Below the pieces are notes generated by a model that did no database searches, had not been told where the DNA came from, and worked only from the letters and a program-made list of their open reading frames with translations. DNA of 64,000 bases from Nocardioides furvisabuli (GTDB lineage: Bacteria > Actinomycetota > Actinomycetes > Propionibacteriales > Nocardioidaceae): positions 186,001-250,000 of the forward strand of contig NZ_JAIGQB010000002.1 in assembly GCF_021083185.1 (NCBI RefSeq), read 5' to 3'. This document shows positions 26,448 to 35,687 of the stretch, piece after piece. A program made the position numbers and the translations under genes. The number at the start of each line of letters is the position of its first letter. The first letter of the stretch is position 1.

Positions 26448-28127
26448 TCAGTGCCCCAGCAGCTCGCGGACCGCGGCGCGTCCGGCCATGGGGTCCGCTG
26501 CGCCGAGGGCCGCCTCGGCGGCGGCCTCGCAGGTCTCGAGGGTCACCTTGCCGAGCTGTGCGCCGACAGGGCGTACGGCGCGCGCAGCCATCGACAGCGA
26601 CGAGATGCCCATGCCGATGAGCGCCGTCGCGAGCAGCGGGTCGGCGGCCGCCTCGCCGCAGACCCCGACGGGCTTGCCCGCCTCGGCGCCGGCGTGCGCG
26701 GTGATCGCGATCAGCTGGAGCACCGCGGGCTGCCACGGGTCGGTGAGGTGCGCGAGGTCGGTGGCCATGCGGTCGGCGGCCATGGCGTACTGGGTGAGGT
26801 CGTTGGTGCCGATGGAGAGGAAGTCGACGACCTCGAGCATCCGGTGCGCCAGGAGCGCGGCGCTGGGGATCTCGACCATCACACCGGCCTTGAGGCCGCG
26901 GGCGTGCACCTTGGCGGCGAAGTCGGCGGCCTCGGCGACCGTGGCGACCATCGGCGCCATCACCCACGTCTCGGTGCCGGTGCGCCCGGCGGCGGCGGCG
27001 ACCGCGTCGAGCTGGCGGTCCATCAGGCCGGGGTTGCCGAAGCTGAGCCGCAGGCCGCGCACGCCGAGGGCGGGGTTCTCCTCGCCTTCCTGCGTGGCGA
27101 AGGCGATCGGCTTGTCGGAGCCTGCGTCGAGGGTGCGGACGACGACGTAGCGGCCGTCGGAGTAGGGAGACAGCACGCTCGCGTAGATGTCGGTCTGCTC
27201 CTCCACGCTCGGCTCGTCCTTGCGGTTGAGGAAGCACAGCTCGGTGCGGAACAGCCCGACGCCCTGGACCGGCTCGGTGCCGGCCGAGGCGGACGAGGGC
27301 CCGTCGGCGACGTTGGCGAGCAGCTTGACCGGCAGGCCGTCGGCCGTGGCGGCCGGACCGCTCCAGTGGGCCAGCTCCTCGCGCAGGCGACGGCTCTCCT
27401 CGACCCGGACGCGGGCCTCCTCGGGATCGGCGCCCTGCTCGATCGAGCCGGTCTCGCCGTCGACGACGACGAAGGTCCCGCTCGCGAGTTCCATGACACC
27501 GGCTGCCCCGACCACGCAGGGGATGCCGAGCTGACGGGCGATGATCGCGGTGTGGCTCGTGGCACCGCCCCGCTCGGTGACGAGCGCGGTGACGAGCTCG
27601 GGGTCGAGGCCGGAGGTGTCGCTGGGCGCGAGGTCCTCGGCCACGAGGATCGACGGCTCGGTCGGCATGGGCACCCCGGGTGCGGGCTCGCCGACGAGGT
27701 GCGCCACGACGCGGCGCTCGATGTCGCGCAGGTCGGTCACCCGCTCGGCCATGAGGCCGCCCATGTTGGTGAAGATCGTGGCGAACTGCTCCACCGCACC
27801 CTGCACGGCCGCGACCGGTCCCTGACCGGCGGTGAGGTTCTTCGCCACCGCCGAGCGCAGGCCCTTGTCGCGGGCGAGGCCGGCGCTGGCGGTGAGCACC
27901 TCGGCGGCGGCACCCTGCGCGGCAGCCGCCTTGGTGGAGAAGGTCTCCGCCACGGCCGCCGCCGCATCGTCGTACGCCGCCAGCGCGGCGTCGGCATCGG
28001 CGAAGTCGCCGTCGCCGTAGCGTGTGATCGCGTCGGGCGAGACCTCGCCACGGACGTGCAGGACGGGGCCTGCGGCGACACCCGGCACGACCGGGGTCCC
28101 GCGGAACTGGTGCTCGGGAGTGGTCAT
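26448..28127 (-). CDS. ptsI: PTS enzyme I (PEP-protein phosphotransferase)
   Basis: 559-aa cytosolic enzyme that moves phosphate from PEP to HPr. Phosphorylated His192 in GGATSHTAIIARQL; HPr-binding helical domain in residues 30-145; PEP-binding barrel with LFRTELCFLN, VRTLDAGSDKP and the C-terminal FLSIGTNDLTQY and GVCGEAAADP segments. ATG 28127. Divergent from the DeoR-fruK-fruA-ptsH operon, so both general PTS proteins are encoded here around one regulatory region. Confidence 0.96.
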   Translation of the reverse strand: MTTPEHQFRGTPVVPGVAAGPVLHVRGEVSPDAITRYGDGDFADADAALAAYDDAAAAVAETFSTKAAAAQGAAAEVLTASAGLARDKGLRSAVAKNLTAGQGPVAAVQGAVEQFATIFTNMGGLMAERVTDLRDIERRVVAHLVGEPAPGVPMPTEPSILVAEDLAPSDTSGLDPELVTALVTERGGATSHTAIIARQLGIPCVVGAAGVMELASGTFVVVDGETGSIEQGADPEEARVRVEESRRLREELAHWSGPAATADGLPVKLLANVADGPSSASAGTEPVQGVGLFRTELCFLNRKDEPSVEEQTDIYASVLSPYSDGRYVVVRTLDAGSDKPIAFATQEGEENPALGVRGLRLSFGNPGLMDRQLDAVAAAAGRTGTETWVMAPMVATVAEAADFAAKVHARGLKAGVMVEIPSAALLAHRMLEVVDFLSIGTNDLTQYAMAADRMATDLAHLTDPWQPAVLQLIAITAHAGAEAGKPVGVCGEAAADPLLATALIGMGISSLSMAARAVRPVGAQLGKVTLETCEAAAEAALGAADPMAGRAAVRELLGH

Positions 28128-28152
28128 GGACACACCGTAGATCACGACGTGG

Positions 28153-28188
28153 TTGACAAGCAACACATTCGGGACTAAAACAACACAT
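28153..28188. promoter_or_regulatory. Divergent ptsI / deoR control region
   Basis: On the plus strand TTGACA (28153-28158), 17-nt spacer and TAAAAC (28176-28181) form a good promoter for the DeoR-type gene. Direct repeats CAACACAT at 28161-28168 and 28181-28188, 20 bp apart, flank the spacer and lie on one DNA face, a likely repressor site. The region is AT-rich compared with its surroundings. Confidence 0.55.
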
Positions 28189-28213
28189 ACACAGATTCGC
28201 CGAGAGGGGACCG

Positions 28214-28981
28214 ATGTACGCCGAGGAACGCCAGCAGGCCATGGCCCACCTCATCAGCCGCCGCGGCCGCCTGTCGGTGGTCCAGCTGGCCGAGGAGTTC
28301 GAGGTCACCACCGAGACGGTGCGTCGCGACCTCTCGACCCTCGACCGGATCGGCCTGGTGCGCCGCGTGCACGGCGGGGCGGTCCCGGCCGGGTCGCTCA
28401 CGGTGATCGAGTCCGGCATCGGCGAGCGCGACCAGTCCAACACCGAGGCCAAGGACGCGATCGCGAACGCCGCCGTCGCGCTGCTGCCCCCGCCGGACTC
28501 GGTCGTCGTCATCGACGCCGGTACGACCACGGCCCGCTTCGCCGCAGCCCTGCCACGCGACCACCGCCTGGTCGTGATCACGCACGCGGTCCCCGTGGCG
28601 ACCAGGCTTGCGGGCCTCCCCCAGATCGAGCTGCACCTGCTGCCGGGCAAGGTGCGCCCCACCACCCACGCCGCCGTCGGCTCCGACACCGTCGCCGCCC
28701 TCGCCGACCTGCGCGCGGACGTGGCGTACATCGCGACCAACGGCCTCACCGTGGGCCACGGCCTGACCACCCCCGACAGCGACGAGGCGGCCAGCAAGCG
28801 CGCCATGATCGCGTGCGCGCGCCGCACGGTCGTGCTGGCCGACTCAAGCAAGCTCGGCGTGGAGACGGCCGTGCGCTTCGCGACGCTCGACGGCGTGGAC
28901 GTGCTCGTCACCGACAGCGACATCGAGGCCGCGGACCGCCGCGCGCTGGAATCCGCCGGAATAGAGGTAGTGGTCGCATGA
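28214..28981 (+). CDS. DeoR/GlpR-family transcriptional regulator of the PTS operon
   Basis: 255 aa. N-terminal winged helix with the DeoR signature (ISRRGRLSVVQLAEEFEVTT then ETVRRDLSTLD) in residues 12-50, and a C-terminal sugar-phosphate sensing domain (VVIDAGTTTARFA, DSSKLGV). Likely represses the fru operon and perhaps ptsI until a fructose phosphate accumulates, as for FruR in other actinobacteria (inference). AGAGGGGACCG precedes ATG. Its stop overlaps fruK by ATGA. Confidence 0.92.
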   Translation: MYAEERQQAMAHLISRRGRLSVVQLAEEFEVTTETVRRDLSTLDRIGLVRRVHGGAVPAGSLTVIESGIGERDQSNTEAKDAIANAAVALLPPPDSVVVIDAGTTTARFAAALPRDHRLVVITHAVPVATRLAGLPQIELHLLPGKVRPTTHAAVGSDTVAALADLRADVAYIATNGLTVGHGLTTPDSDEAASKRAMIACARRTVVLADSSKLGVETAVRFATLDGVDVLVTDSDIEAADRRALESAGIEVVVA

Positions 28982-29931
28982 TCCTGACGCTGACGCCGAA
29001 CCCGAGCTTCGACCGGACCGTCGCCCTCGACGGCGAGCTGGCCCGCGGCCAGGTCCACCGGGTCCTCTCGGTGACCTCGCAGGCGGGCGGCAAGGGGGTC
29101 AACATCTCCCGCGCGGCCGTCAGCGCCGACATCCCCAGCGTCGCCGTCGTGCCGGCCCTCAAGGACGACGCCTTCGTGCTCGAGCTGCTCGGCGCCGGCA
29201 TCGACTGCCGACCGGTGCGGCCCGCGGGCGACGTACGCGTCAACCTCACCATCACCGAGCCCGACGGCACCACCACCAAGCTCAACTCCCCCGGCGCCGA
29301 GGTCTCGCGCGACGACCTCGAGCGGATGGCCGAGGCGGTGCTGGCCCGCGCCGGCAACGCCGCGTGGACCGTGCTCGCGGGCTCGCTGCCGGCCGGCGCT
29401 CCCGTCGACTTCTACGCCGACCTCGTACGCCGCCTGCGCGCCGTCGGTGGGCACGTCGCCGTCGACACCAGCGACGCGCCGCTCCGGGCGCTCGTCGACG
29501 CCCTGCCCGGGGCGGCCCCCGACCTGATGAAGCCCAACGGCGAGGAGCTGGCCTCCTTCACCGGCGGCGATCCCGAGGAGCTCGAGGCGGACCCGACCGC
29601 GACCGCCGCCGCCGCCCAGCGGCTCCTCGAGCGCGGCGTGGGCGCGGTGCTCGCCACCCTCGGCGGCAACGGCGCCGTGCTCGTGACCCCGGACGGCGCG
29701 TGGCACGCCACCCCTCCCCCGACCACGGTCGTGAGCACCGTCGGTGCGGGCGACTCCAGCCTCTTCGGCTACCTGCTCGGCGACATCCGGGGCCTGCCTG
29801 CCCCGGAGCGCCTGGCACTGGCCGTGGCCTACGGCAGCGCCGCCGCGGGACTACCAGGAACAACCATCCCCCAGCCGTCGCAGCTGCGCACCGAGCTCGT
29901 CGGCGTCACTCCACTCGGAGGCACCGCATGA
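28978..29931 (+). CDS. fruK: 1-phosphofructokinase
   Basis: 317 aa PfkB-family kinase converting fructose-1-phosphate to fructose-1,6-bisphosphate. MILTLTPNPSFDRTVAL start, GGKGVNISRAA substrate site, and STVGAGDSSLFGYL with the catalytic aspartate. Both ends overlap neighbours by ATGA (DeoR gene and fruA), so the three are tightly coupled. It takes the product of the fruA permease straight into glycolysis. Confidence 0.94.
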   Translation: MILTLTPNPSFDRTVALDGELARGQVHRVLSVTSQAGGKGVNISRAAVSADIPSVAVVPALKDDAFVLELLGAGIDCRPVRPAGDVRVNLTITEPDGTTTKLNSPGAEVSRDDLERMAEAVLARAGNAAWTVLAGSLPAGAPVDFYADLVRRLRAVGGHVAVDTSDAPLRALVDALPGAAPDLMKPNGEELASFTGGDPEELEADPTATAAAAQRLLERGVGAVLATLGGNGAVLVTPDGAWHATPPPTTVVSTVGAGDSSLFGYLLGDIRGLPAPERLALAVAYGSAAAGLPGTTIPQPSQLRTELVGVTPLGGTA

Positions 29932-32006
29932 CCGCCCTGATCACCACCGACCTCGTCCGGCTCAGTGCCGACTGGGGGTCCGACAAGCACGACGTGATCC
30001 GTGCACTGGCCGCCGTGGTCGGCGACGCCGGCCGCGCCACGTCGGTCGACCAGCTCGTCGAGGACGCCTTCGCCCGCGAGGCGACGTCCGCGACCGGCCT
30101 GCCCGGCGCGATCGCGATCCCCCACTGCCGCACCACCGGCGTGGAGGTCCCGACCCTGGCCTTCGCCCGCCTCGAGCCGCCGGTGGACTTCGGCGCCAAG
30201 GACGGCCCGGCCGACCTCGCCTTCCTCATCGCCGCCCCCGCGGGTGGCGACGCCGACCACCTCACCATCCTCACCAAGCTGGCCCGTGCGCTCGTGAAGC
30301 CTGCCTTCACCGACGCGCTGCGCGCCGCCGAGACGGACGAGGAGGTCGTCGACCTGATCGCCCACGAGCTCGGTGAGCCCGCCCCGGCCGCGAAGGCAGG
30401 CGTCGCCGCCTCGGGCAGCACCCCGGGCACCGCTGCACCGGCCCCCGCTGCACCGGCCGCCGCCCCCGCCGCCGCTCCCGCGCAGGCCTCGAGCACGAAG
30501 CCGTCGCTCGTCGCGGTCACCGCGTGCCCGACCGGGATCGCGCACACCTACATGGCGGCCGAGGCCCTCGAGGCCGCTGCCGAGCGGGCCGGGGTCGAGC
30601 TGCACGTCGAGACCCAGGGCTCGGCCGGCTCGACGCCCCTGTCCCCCCAGACCATCGCCGCCGCCGGCGCCGTGGTCTTCGCCGTCGACGTGGGGGTGCG
30701 CGACCGGTCCCGCTTCGCGGGCAAGCCGATGGTGAGCTCGGGCGTGAAGCGTCCGATCGACGACGCCGACGCGATGATCGCCGAGGCGCTGCGCTACGCC
30801 GCCGACCCGTCCAGCGCGCCGAAGGTGGAGGGCACGGCCAGCGACTCGACCGACACCGGGGAGGGCAAGCAGTCCTTCGGCGCGACCGTCCGCCGTGTCC
30901 TGATGACCGGCGTGTCCTACATGATCCCGTTCGTCGCCGCCGGTGGCCTGCTGATCGCACTCGGCTTCCTGTTCGGCGGCTACGAGATCGTCGACGACGG
31001 CCAGGCGATCGCCGTCGACAACACCCTCTTCAACCTGCCCGACCTGGAGGAGTTCGGTCTCGACCACGCGCTGTTCGGCAGCGCGTTCTTCGCCTACCTC
31101 GGCGCACTGATGTTCACGCTGGGCGCCGCCGCGTTCGGATTCCTCGTCCCGGCCCTGGCCGGCTACATCGCCTACGCCATCGCCGACCGCCCCGGCATCG
31201 CCCCCGGCTTCGTGATGGGCGCGATCGCCGGCACCCTCAACTCCGGCTTCCTCGGCGGCATCGTCGGCGGCGTGCTCGCCGGGGTCGTGGCGCTGTGGAT
31301 CACCCGCTGGAAGGTGCCGACCTGGATGCGCGGCCTGATGCCGGTGCTGGTCATCCCGCTGCTCGCGACGCTCATCTCCGGCTTCGTCATGGTGGTCCTG
31401 CTCGGCAAGCCGCTGGGCGCGCTGATGACCAACCTCGCCGACGGCCTCAACAGCCTCCAGGGCGGCTCCGCGGTCGTGCTCGGCGTGATCCTCGGCCTGA
31501 TGATGGCCTTCGACATGGGCGGTCCGCTCAACAAGACGGCGTACGCCTTCGCCACCGCCGGGCTCGGTGCCGCCGCCACGGCCACCGACGCTCCCGAGCT
31601 GAACGTGATGGCCGCGGTCATGCTCGCCGGCATGGTCCCGCCGCTCGCGCTGGCGCTGGCCACGGTCGTGCGACCGGGCCTGTTCACGGTGCCCGAGCGC
31701 GAGAACGGCAAGGCGGCCTGGGCGATGGGCGCCTCGTTCATCACCGAGGGCGCCATCCCGTTCGCGGCGGCTGACCCGCTGCGCGTCATCCCGTCGATCA
31801 TGGCCGGCAGCGCCGTCACGGGCGCCCTCGCCATGGGCCTCGACGTGGGGCTGCGCGCCCCGCACGGCGGCATCTTCGTGCTCTTCGCCGTCGACAACAA
31901 GCTGTGGTTCCTCGTGGCGCTCGTCGCCGGCGTGCTCGTGAGCACCGCGCTCGTCGTCACGCTCAAGAGCATCGGACGCACCGACGCCGACCTCGCTACC
32001 GTCTGA
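29928..32006 (+). CDS. fruA: PTS fructose-specific EIIABC permease
   Basis: 692 aa, all three PTS domains fused in the order A-B-C. EIIA with His66 (AIPHCRTTG), an Ala/Pro-rich linker (about residues 150-185), EIIB with Cys200 (VTACPTGIAHTYMAAEAL), and an EIIC membrane domain from about residue 320 with the GFLGGIVGG and MAFDMGGPLNKTAYAF motifs. Imports fructose as fructose-1-phosphate. Coupled to fruK by ATGA; ptsH follows after 40 bp. Confidence 0.95.
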   Translation: MTALITTDLVRLSADWGSDKHDVIRALAAVVGDAGRATSVDQLVEDAFAREATSATGLPGAIAIPHCRTTGVEVPTLAFARLEPPVDFGAKDGPADLAFLIAAPAGGDADHLTILTKLARALVKPAFTDALRAAETDEEVVDLIAHELGEPAPAAKAGVAASGSTPGTAAPAPAAPAAAPAAAPAQASSTKPSLVAVTACPTGIAHTYMAAEALEAAAERAGVELHVETQGSAGSTPLSPQTIAAAGAVVFAVDVGVRDRSRFAGKPMVSSGVKRPIDDADAMIAEALRYAADPSSAPKVEGTASDSTDTGEGKQSFGATVRRVLMTGVSYMIPFVAAGGLLIALGFLFGGYEIVDDGQAIAVDNTLFNLPDLEEFGLDHALFGSAFFAYLGALMFTLGAAAFGFLVPALAGYIAYAIADRPGIAPGFVMGAIAGTLNSGFLGGIVGGVLAGVVALWITRWKVPTWMRGLMPVLVIPLLATLISGFVMVVLLGKPLGALMTNLADGLNSLQGGSAVVLGVILGLMMAFDMGGPLNKTAYAFATAGLGAAATATDAPELNVMAAVMLAGMVPPLALALATVVRPGLFTVPERENGKAAWAMGASFITEGAIPFAAADPLRVIPSIMAGSAVTGALAMGLDVGLRAPHGGIFVLFAVDNKLWFLVALVAGVLVSTALVVTLKSIGRTDADLATV

Positions 32007-32046
32007 CCAACACCCGTCCCACCACCAGCCCATCTGAAGGAGAACC

Positions 32047-32289
32047 ATGCCCAGCAAGTCCGTCGTCGTCGGCTCCGCCGTCGGCCTCCACGCCCGTCCC
32101 GCCGCGATCATCGCCGAGAAGGCCGGTGAGCTCGGCTCCGACGTCACCATCAACGGTGTCGACGCGAGCTCCTCGCTGATGATCATGACCCTGGGAGCCG
32201 GCAACGGCGACACCGTCGAGGTGGCCGGGGACGACCAGGCCGCCGTCGACGCGATCGCTGCGCTCGTCGAGCAGGACCTCGACGCCTGA
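32047..32289 (+). CDS. ptsH: PTS phosphocarrier protein HPr
   Basis: 80-aa carrier between EI and the EIIA domains. Phosphorylated His15 in VGLHARPAA. The regulatory-serine region reads DASSSLMIM (Ser43 aligns), but no HPr kinase is visible here. Strong AAGGAG site eight nt before ATG. Last gene of the plus-strand operon; it also serves MtlF and, by inference, the whole cell. Confidence 0.95.
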   Translation: MPSKSVVVGSAVGLHARPAAIIAEKAGELGSDVTINGVDASSSLMIMTLGAGNGDTVEVAGDDQAAVDAIAALVEQDLDA

Positions 32290-32309
32290 GCTCCAGGTCA
32301 CCCGATCGC

Positions 32310-32373
32310 CCGGTGGGCGGTGCGCCAGCCACATCCCGTACGTCGGGACGGTGGGTGGGGCACCGCCCACCGG
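32310..32373. terminator. Terminator with inner hairpin after ptsH
   Basis: Outer perfect 14-bp stem (CCGGTGGGCGGTGC and complement) enclosing a second small hairpin (TCCCG-TACGT-CGGGA). It sits between two converging genes and can act both ways. Confidence 0.8.
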
Positions 32374-32377
32374 CGCG

Positions 32378-33340
32378 TCAGCGGCGCTCGCGCAGGGCCA
32401 GGTACACCGCGCGGATGCCGACGGCTCGCTCCATCTCGTGGAGCACGGTGCCGAAGAACTGCTCGCGGTAGGTCTCGTCGGTGACGGTCGCGACCGTCAG
32501 GTAGAGCCCCGAGAACGCGGCCAGGAAGATCGAGACCTGGAACAGCTCGACAGTGAGGTTGGCCGTCGGCTCACCGATCCACGTCTCCACGACGTCGTCG
32601 CGCATGACCATCGAGCCGAAGAGCATGAAGAAGAGGAAGACGGTGGCCGACAGCAGCAGGACCTGGACCGCCTGGATCACCAGCAGCACCAGCACCAGGT
32701 TCCAGCGCTCGAACCCGTGGATCTCGGCGTGGGCCGCCGGGTCGGCCCCGGGGTCGTCGACCAGGTCCCGCGCGGCGTCCTCCAAGGGGGTGCCGCGGCA
32801 CGCGAGGAGCAGCAGCGCGTCGTCGACCTGGTCGTCGGTCCGGTCGACCTCCTCGGGCAGCCGCACCAGCAGGAACAGGACGGCGAGGATCCCGAACAGG
32901 AGGGCGACGAGCCAGAGCGCGGCGCCGTCCTGGCGCGACGAGACCTGCCAGACCTCGGCGTTGATGAAGAGGAACGTCACGAAGATCAGGAGGAGCGGAA
33001 GGGCGCGCGTCATCATCGGCAGCACGGTCCGCAGGCTGCCGAAGGCACGGTGCAGCGCCCACCGCACGATCGGGCTGGCCCTGAGCGCGGTCAGGGCGTA
33101 CCAGCCCGCCGCGAGCATGCCGAGCGTGACGGCGGTGGCAGGAGCGAGGGTCAGCTGCCCGGAGACGAGGGCGAGCGCCACCCCGGCGGCCGCCGCAGCC
33201 AGGCCGGTCAGCACGACCAGGGGAACGGTGCGTCCCAGCCGGAGCGCGTCCCGGGCACCGGCACGCTGCTCCGGCACGAAGTACGGCAGTCCGTGGGCGA
33301 GGAACCACTCGTCGGTCAGGGCGAGCCGGGGGTCAGCCAC
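32378..33340 (-). CDS. Hypothetical polytopic membrane protein, 320 aa
   Basis: About six membrane segments (roughly residues 40-60, 65-85, 112-130, 138-158, 213-243, 265-282), a soluble loop at 160-212 and a cytosolic C-terminus (GIRAVYLALRERR). No family recognised. Its GTG start overlaps the ribF stop by eight bases, so it is likely translated with ribF. It marks the edge of the PTS block, and its composition matches its neighbours. Confidence 0.75.
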   Translation of the reverse strand: MADPRLALTDEWFLAHGLPYFVPEQRAGARDALRLGRTVPLVVLTGLAAAAAGVALALVSGQLTLAPATAVTLGMLAAGWYALTALRASPIVRWALHRAFGSLRTVLPMMTRALPLLLIFVTFLFINAEVWQVSSRQDGAALWLVALLFGILAVLFLLVRLPEEVDRTDDQVDDALLLLACRGTPLEDAARDLVDDPGADPAAHAEIHGFERWNLVLVLLVIQAVQVLLLSATVFLFFMLFGSMVMRDDVVETWIGEPTANLTVELFQVSIFLAAFSGLYLTVATVTDETYREQFFGTVLHEMERAVGIRAVYLALRERR

Positions 33341-34271
33341 CCAGGACCTCGCGCGCCCGGCGTACGTCGTCGTGCATGGTCTCCACGAGCGCCTCGATGC
33401 CCTCGAATTTCACCATCCCGCGCAGCCGGTCGACGAAGGCCACCTCGACCTCGACGCCGTAGAGCTCGAGGTCGTCGCGGTCGAGCACGTAGGACTCCAC
33501 GCGCCGCTCGCGCTCGCCGTCGAAGGTCGGGTTGGTGCCGACCGAGATCGCGGCCGGGAAGCGCTCGCCGGTGTCGAGCCGGGTGAGCCACCCGGCGTAG
33601 ACGCCGTCGGCCGGGGCCGCGTCGACCGGCGGGACCGGCACGTTGGCGGTCGGGTAGCCCAGCTCGCGGCCGCGCTTGTCACCCTCGACCACCGTGCCGC
33701 GCACCGTGAACGGGCGGCCCAGCGCCTCCGAGGCGCCGGCCACGTCGCCCGTGGCCAGGCACTGGCGGACGTAGGTCGAGCTCCACACCTGCGGGCCACC
33801 GTCGAGCGCGACGCCGATCGTCTCGAAGCCGCGCGACACGCCGGCCTCGACCAGGGTCGCGACCTCGCCGGCCGCCTTGGCGCCGAAGCGGAAGTTGCCG
33901 CCGACGACCACGGCCGCGGCGTGCAGCGCGTCGACCAGGATCCGGTCGATGAACTCCTGCGGGGCCCAGCCGGCGACCTCCCGGTCGAAGGCGACCACGA
34001 GGATCGCGTCGACGCCGGCGTGCTCGAGCAGGCGCGCGCGGGTGCGGATGGAGGTCAGCGTCGGCGGCGCGTGCTCCGGGCGGAGCACCGCCATCGGGTG
34101 CGGGTCGAAGGTGACCGCGACCACCGTGTCGACGCCGAGGCGCTCGGCGGTCTCACGGGCCTCGCGCAGCACGTGGGCGTGCCCCAGGTGCACACCGTCG
34201 AAGTTGCCGATGCTGACCACCGTGCGGCCGAGGTCGTTCGGCACGTCGTCGACGTCTCGCCAGATCTGCAC
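33333..34271 (-). CDS. ribF: Bifunctional riboflavin kinase / FAD synthetase
   Basis: 312 aa. N-terminal nucleotidyltransferase (SIGNFDGVHLGHAHVL) makes FAD from FMN; the C-terminal kinase (GDKRGRELGYPTANVP and the late DLELYGVEVEV) makes FMN from riboflavin. GTG 34271 is six nt after TAGGCT, so probably leaderless and separately promoted from truB. Normally followed by rpsO in actinobacteria, which here lies about 13.7 kb away. Confidence 0.95.
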   Translation of the reverse strand: MQIWRDVDDVPNDLGRTVVSIGNFDGVHLGHAHVLREARETAERLGVDTVVAVTFDPHPMAVLRPEHAPPTLTSIRTRARLLEHAGVDAILVVAFDREVAGWAPQEFIDRILVDALHAAAVVVGGNFRFGAKAAGEVATLVEAGVSRGFETIGVALDGGPQVWSSTYVRQCLATGDVAGASEALGRPFTVRGTVVEGDKRGRELGYPTANVPVPPVDAAPADGVYAGWLTRLDTGERFPAAISVGTNPTFDGERERRVESYVLDRDDLELYGVEVEVAFVDRLRGMVKFEGIEALVETMHDDVRRAREVLGG

Positions 34272-34277
34272 GGCGGC

Positions 34278-34283
34278 AGCCTA
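34278..34283 (-). promoter_or_regulatory. -10-like hexamer, leaderless ribF
   Basis: Reads TAGGCT on the minus strand, 6 nt before the ribF GTG. Confidence 0.55.
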
Positions 34284-34318
34284 CTGGCGCCCGACGCACG
34301 GTCCGGCCGGTCCCCCGG

Positions 34319-35188
34319 TCACACGAAGACCGCCACGGCGCGGGCCCGCTCGCCGCGCTGCTCGTAGAGCGCGAGGAACTGTCCGTCCGGCGCGAACACC
34401 GCGTGGGGCGCGTCTGCAGGAAGGGCGAGGTCCAGGGCGCGACCGACACGCACGTCGGCGGCCTGCTCCTCGTCGAGATCGACAGCGGGGAAGCTCGCGC
34501 GGGCCGCCACCGAGATCGGCACGACGGCGAAGTCGTCCGACAGCTCGTCGAGGGTGCGTGCGACGTCGAGGTCGAAGGGGCCCACCGCCGTGCGCCGCAG
34601 CGCCGTCAGGTGCCCGCCCACCCCGAGCGCGGCGCCGACGTCGCGGGCGATGGCCCGGATGTAGGTGCCCGACGAGCAGCGGACCGAGATGTCCACGTCG
34701 AGGAGGTCGCCCACCACCCGCTGGTCGTGCACCACGAGCTCGCGGATCGTCACCGGCCGGGCCTTCAGCTCGACCTGCTCGCCGTCACGCACGCGGGCGT
34801 AGGCCCGCTTGCCGTCGACCTTGATCGCGCTCACGGCGGTCGGCACCTGGAGGATGTCGCCGACCTGCGTCGCCAGCTGCGCCCGTACGTCGTCGGCCCC
34901 CACGCCGTCGACGCGGTGGGTCGAGGTGACCTCACCCTCGGCGTCGTCGGTGGTGGTGGAGGCGCCGAGCCGCACGGTGGCGTCGTACGCCTTCTCGGTC
35001 AGCATCAGGTGGCCGAGCAGCCGGGTGGCGCGGTCGACGCCGAGCACCAGCACTCCGGTGGCCATCGGGTCGAGGGTGCCGGCGTGCCCCACCTTGCGGG
35101 TGCCCGCCAGCCGGCGCACCCGCGCCACGACGTCGTGCGACGTCATGCCCGGCGACTTGTCGACCACGACCAGTCCGGGGTCGACCAT
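34319..35188 (-). CDS. truB: tRNA pseudouridine-55 synthase
   Basis: 289 aa. Makes pseudouridine 55 in the T-loop of tRNAs. Starts VVDKSPGMTSHDVV; catalytic aspartate in GHAGTLDPMATGVL; later IKVDGKRAYARVRDGE and a C-terminal PUA-like region. ATG overlaps the rbfA stop by one base (TGATG). Part of the infB-rbfA-truB-ribF run. Confidence 0.95.
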   Translation of the reverse strand: MVDPGLVVVDKSPGMTSHDVVARVRRLAGTRKVGHAGTLDPMATGVLVLGVDRATRLLGHLMLTEKAYDATVRLGASTTTDDAEGEVTSTHRVDGVGADDVRAQLATQVGDILQVPTAVSAIKVDGKRAYARVRDGEQVELKARPVTIRELVVHDQRVVGDLLDVDISVRCSSGTYIRAIARDVGAALGVGGHLTALRRTAVGPFDLDVARTLDELSDDFAVVPISVAARASFPAVDLDEEQAADVRVGRALDLALPADAPHAVFAPDGQFLALYEQRGERARAVAVFV

Positions 35189-35664
35189 CAGGCGCGGTCG
35201 TCCTCGTCGTCGAGGTCGTCGTCCTCGTCGAGGTCGTCGTCCTCGTCGATCACGCGGGGCTTCTTGTAGGGGTCGGCCTCGCCGGCGTACGCCTCGACGC
35301 GGCGGGCCGCGACCTCCTCGTCCTGCTGCTTCGCGCGGGCCAGGACCTCCTCCAGCTCGCGGGCGCTCTCGGGGAGGGCGTCGGGGATGAAGGTGAGGGT
35401 CGGCACGATGCGCATGCCGAGCTGCTTGGCGACCTCGGAGCGGATGACGCCCTTGGCGGACTCGAGCGCGGCGGCGGTGCTGGCGCGCTCCTCGTCGGCA
35501 CCGAGGACGGTGTAGAAGATCGAGGCCTGCTGCGAGTCGCCGGTGACCCGGACGTCGGTGACGGTGACGAAGCCGAGGCGCGGGTCCTTGATCCGGCGCT
35601 CGAGCATCTCGGCGACGATGACCTGGATCCGGTCGGCGATCTTGCGGACGCGGGGGTTGCTCAT
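35188..35664 (-). CDS. rbfA: 30S ribosome-binding factor A
   Basis: 158 aa; helps mature the 16S 5' end during 30S assembly. KH-type core ([44 protein letters not shown]) over residues 4-115, plus an acidic tail of Asp/Glu runs ([16 protein letters not shown]) of low complexity. Separated from infB by the nested palindrome at 35688-35795. Confidence 0.94.
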   Translation of the reverse strand: MSNPRVRKIADRIQVIVAEMLERRIKDPRLGFVTVTDVRVTGDSQQASIFYTVLGADEERASTAAALESAKGVIRSEVAKQLGMRIVPTLTFIPDALPESARELEEVLARAKQQDEEVAARRVEAYAGEADPYKKPRVIDEDDDLDEDDDLDDEDDRA

Positions 35665-35687
35665 GGGCTCACTCTCTCAAACGGTGG

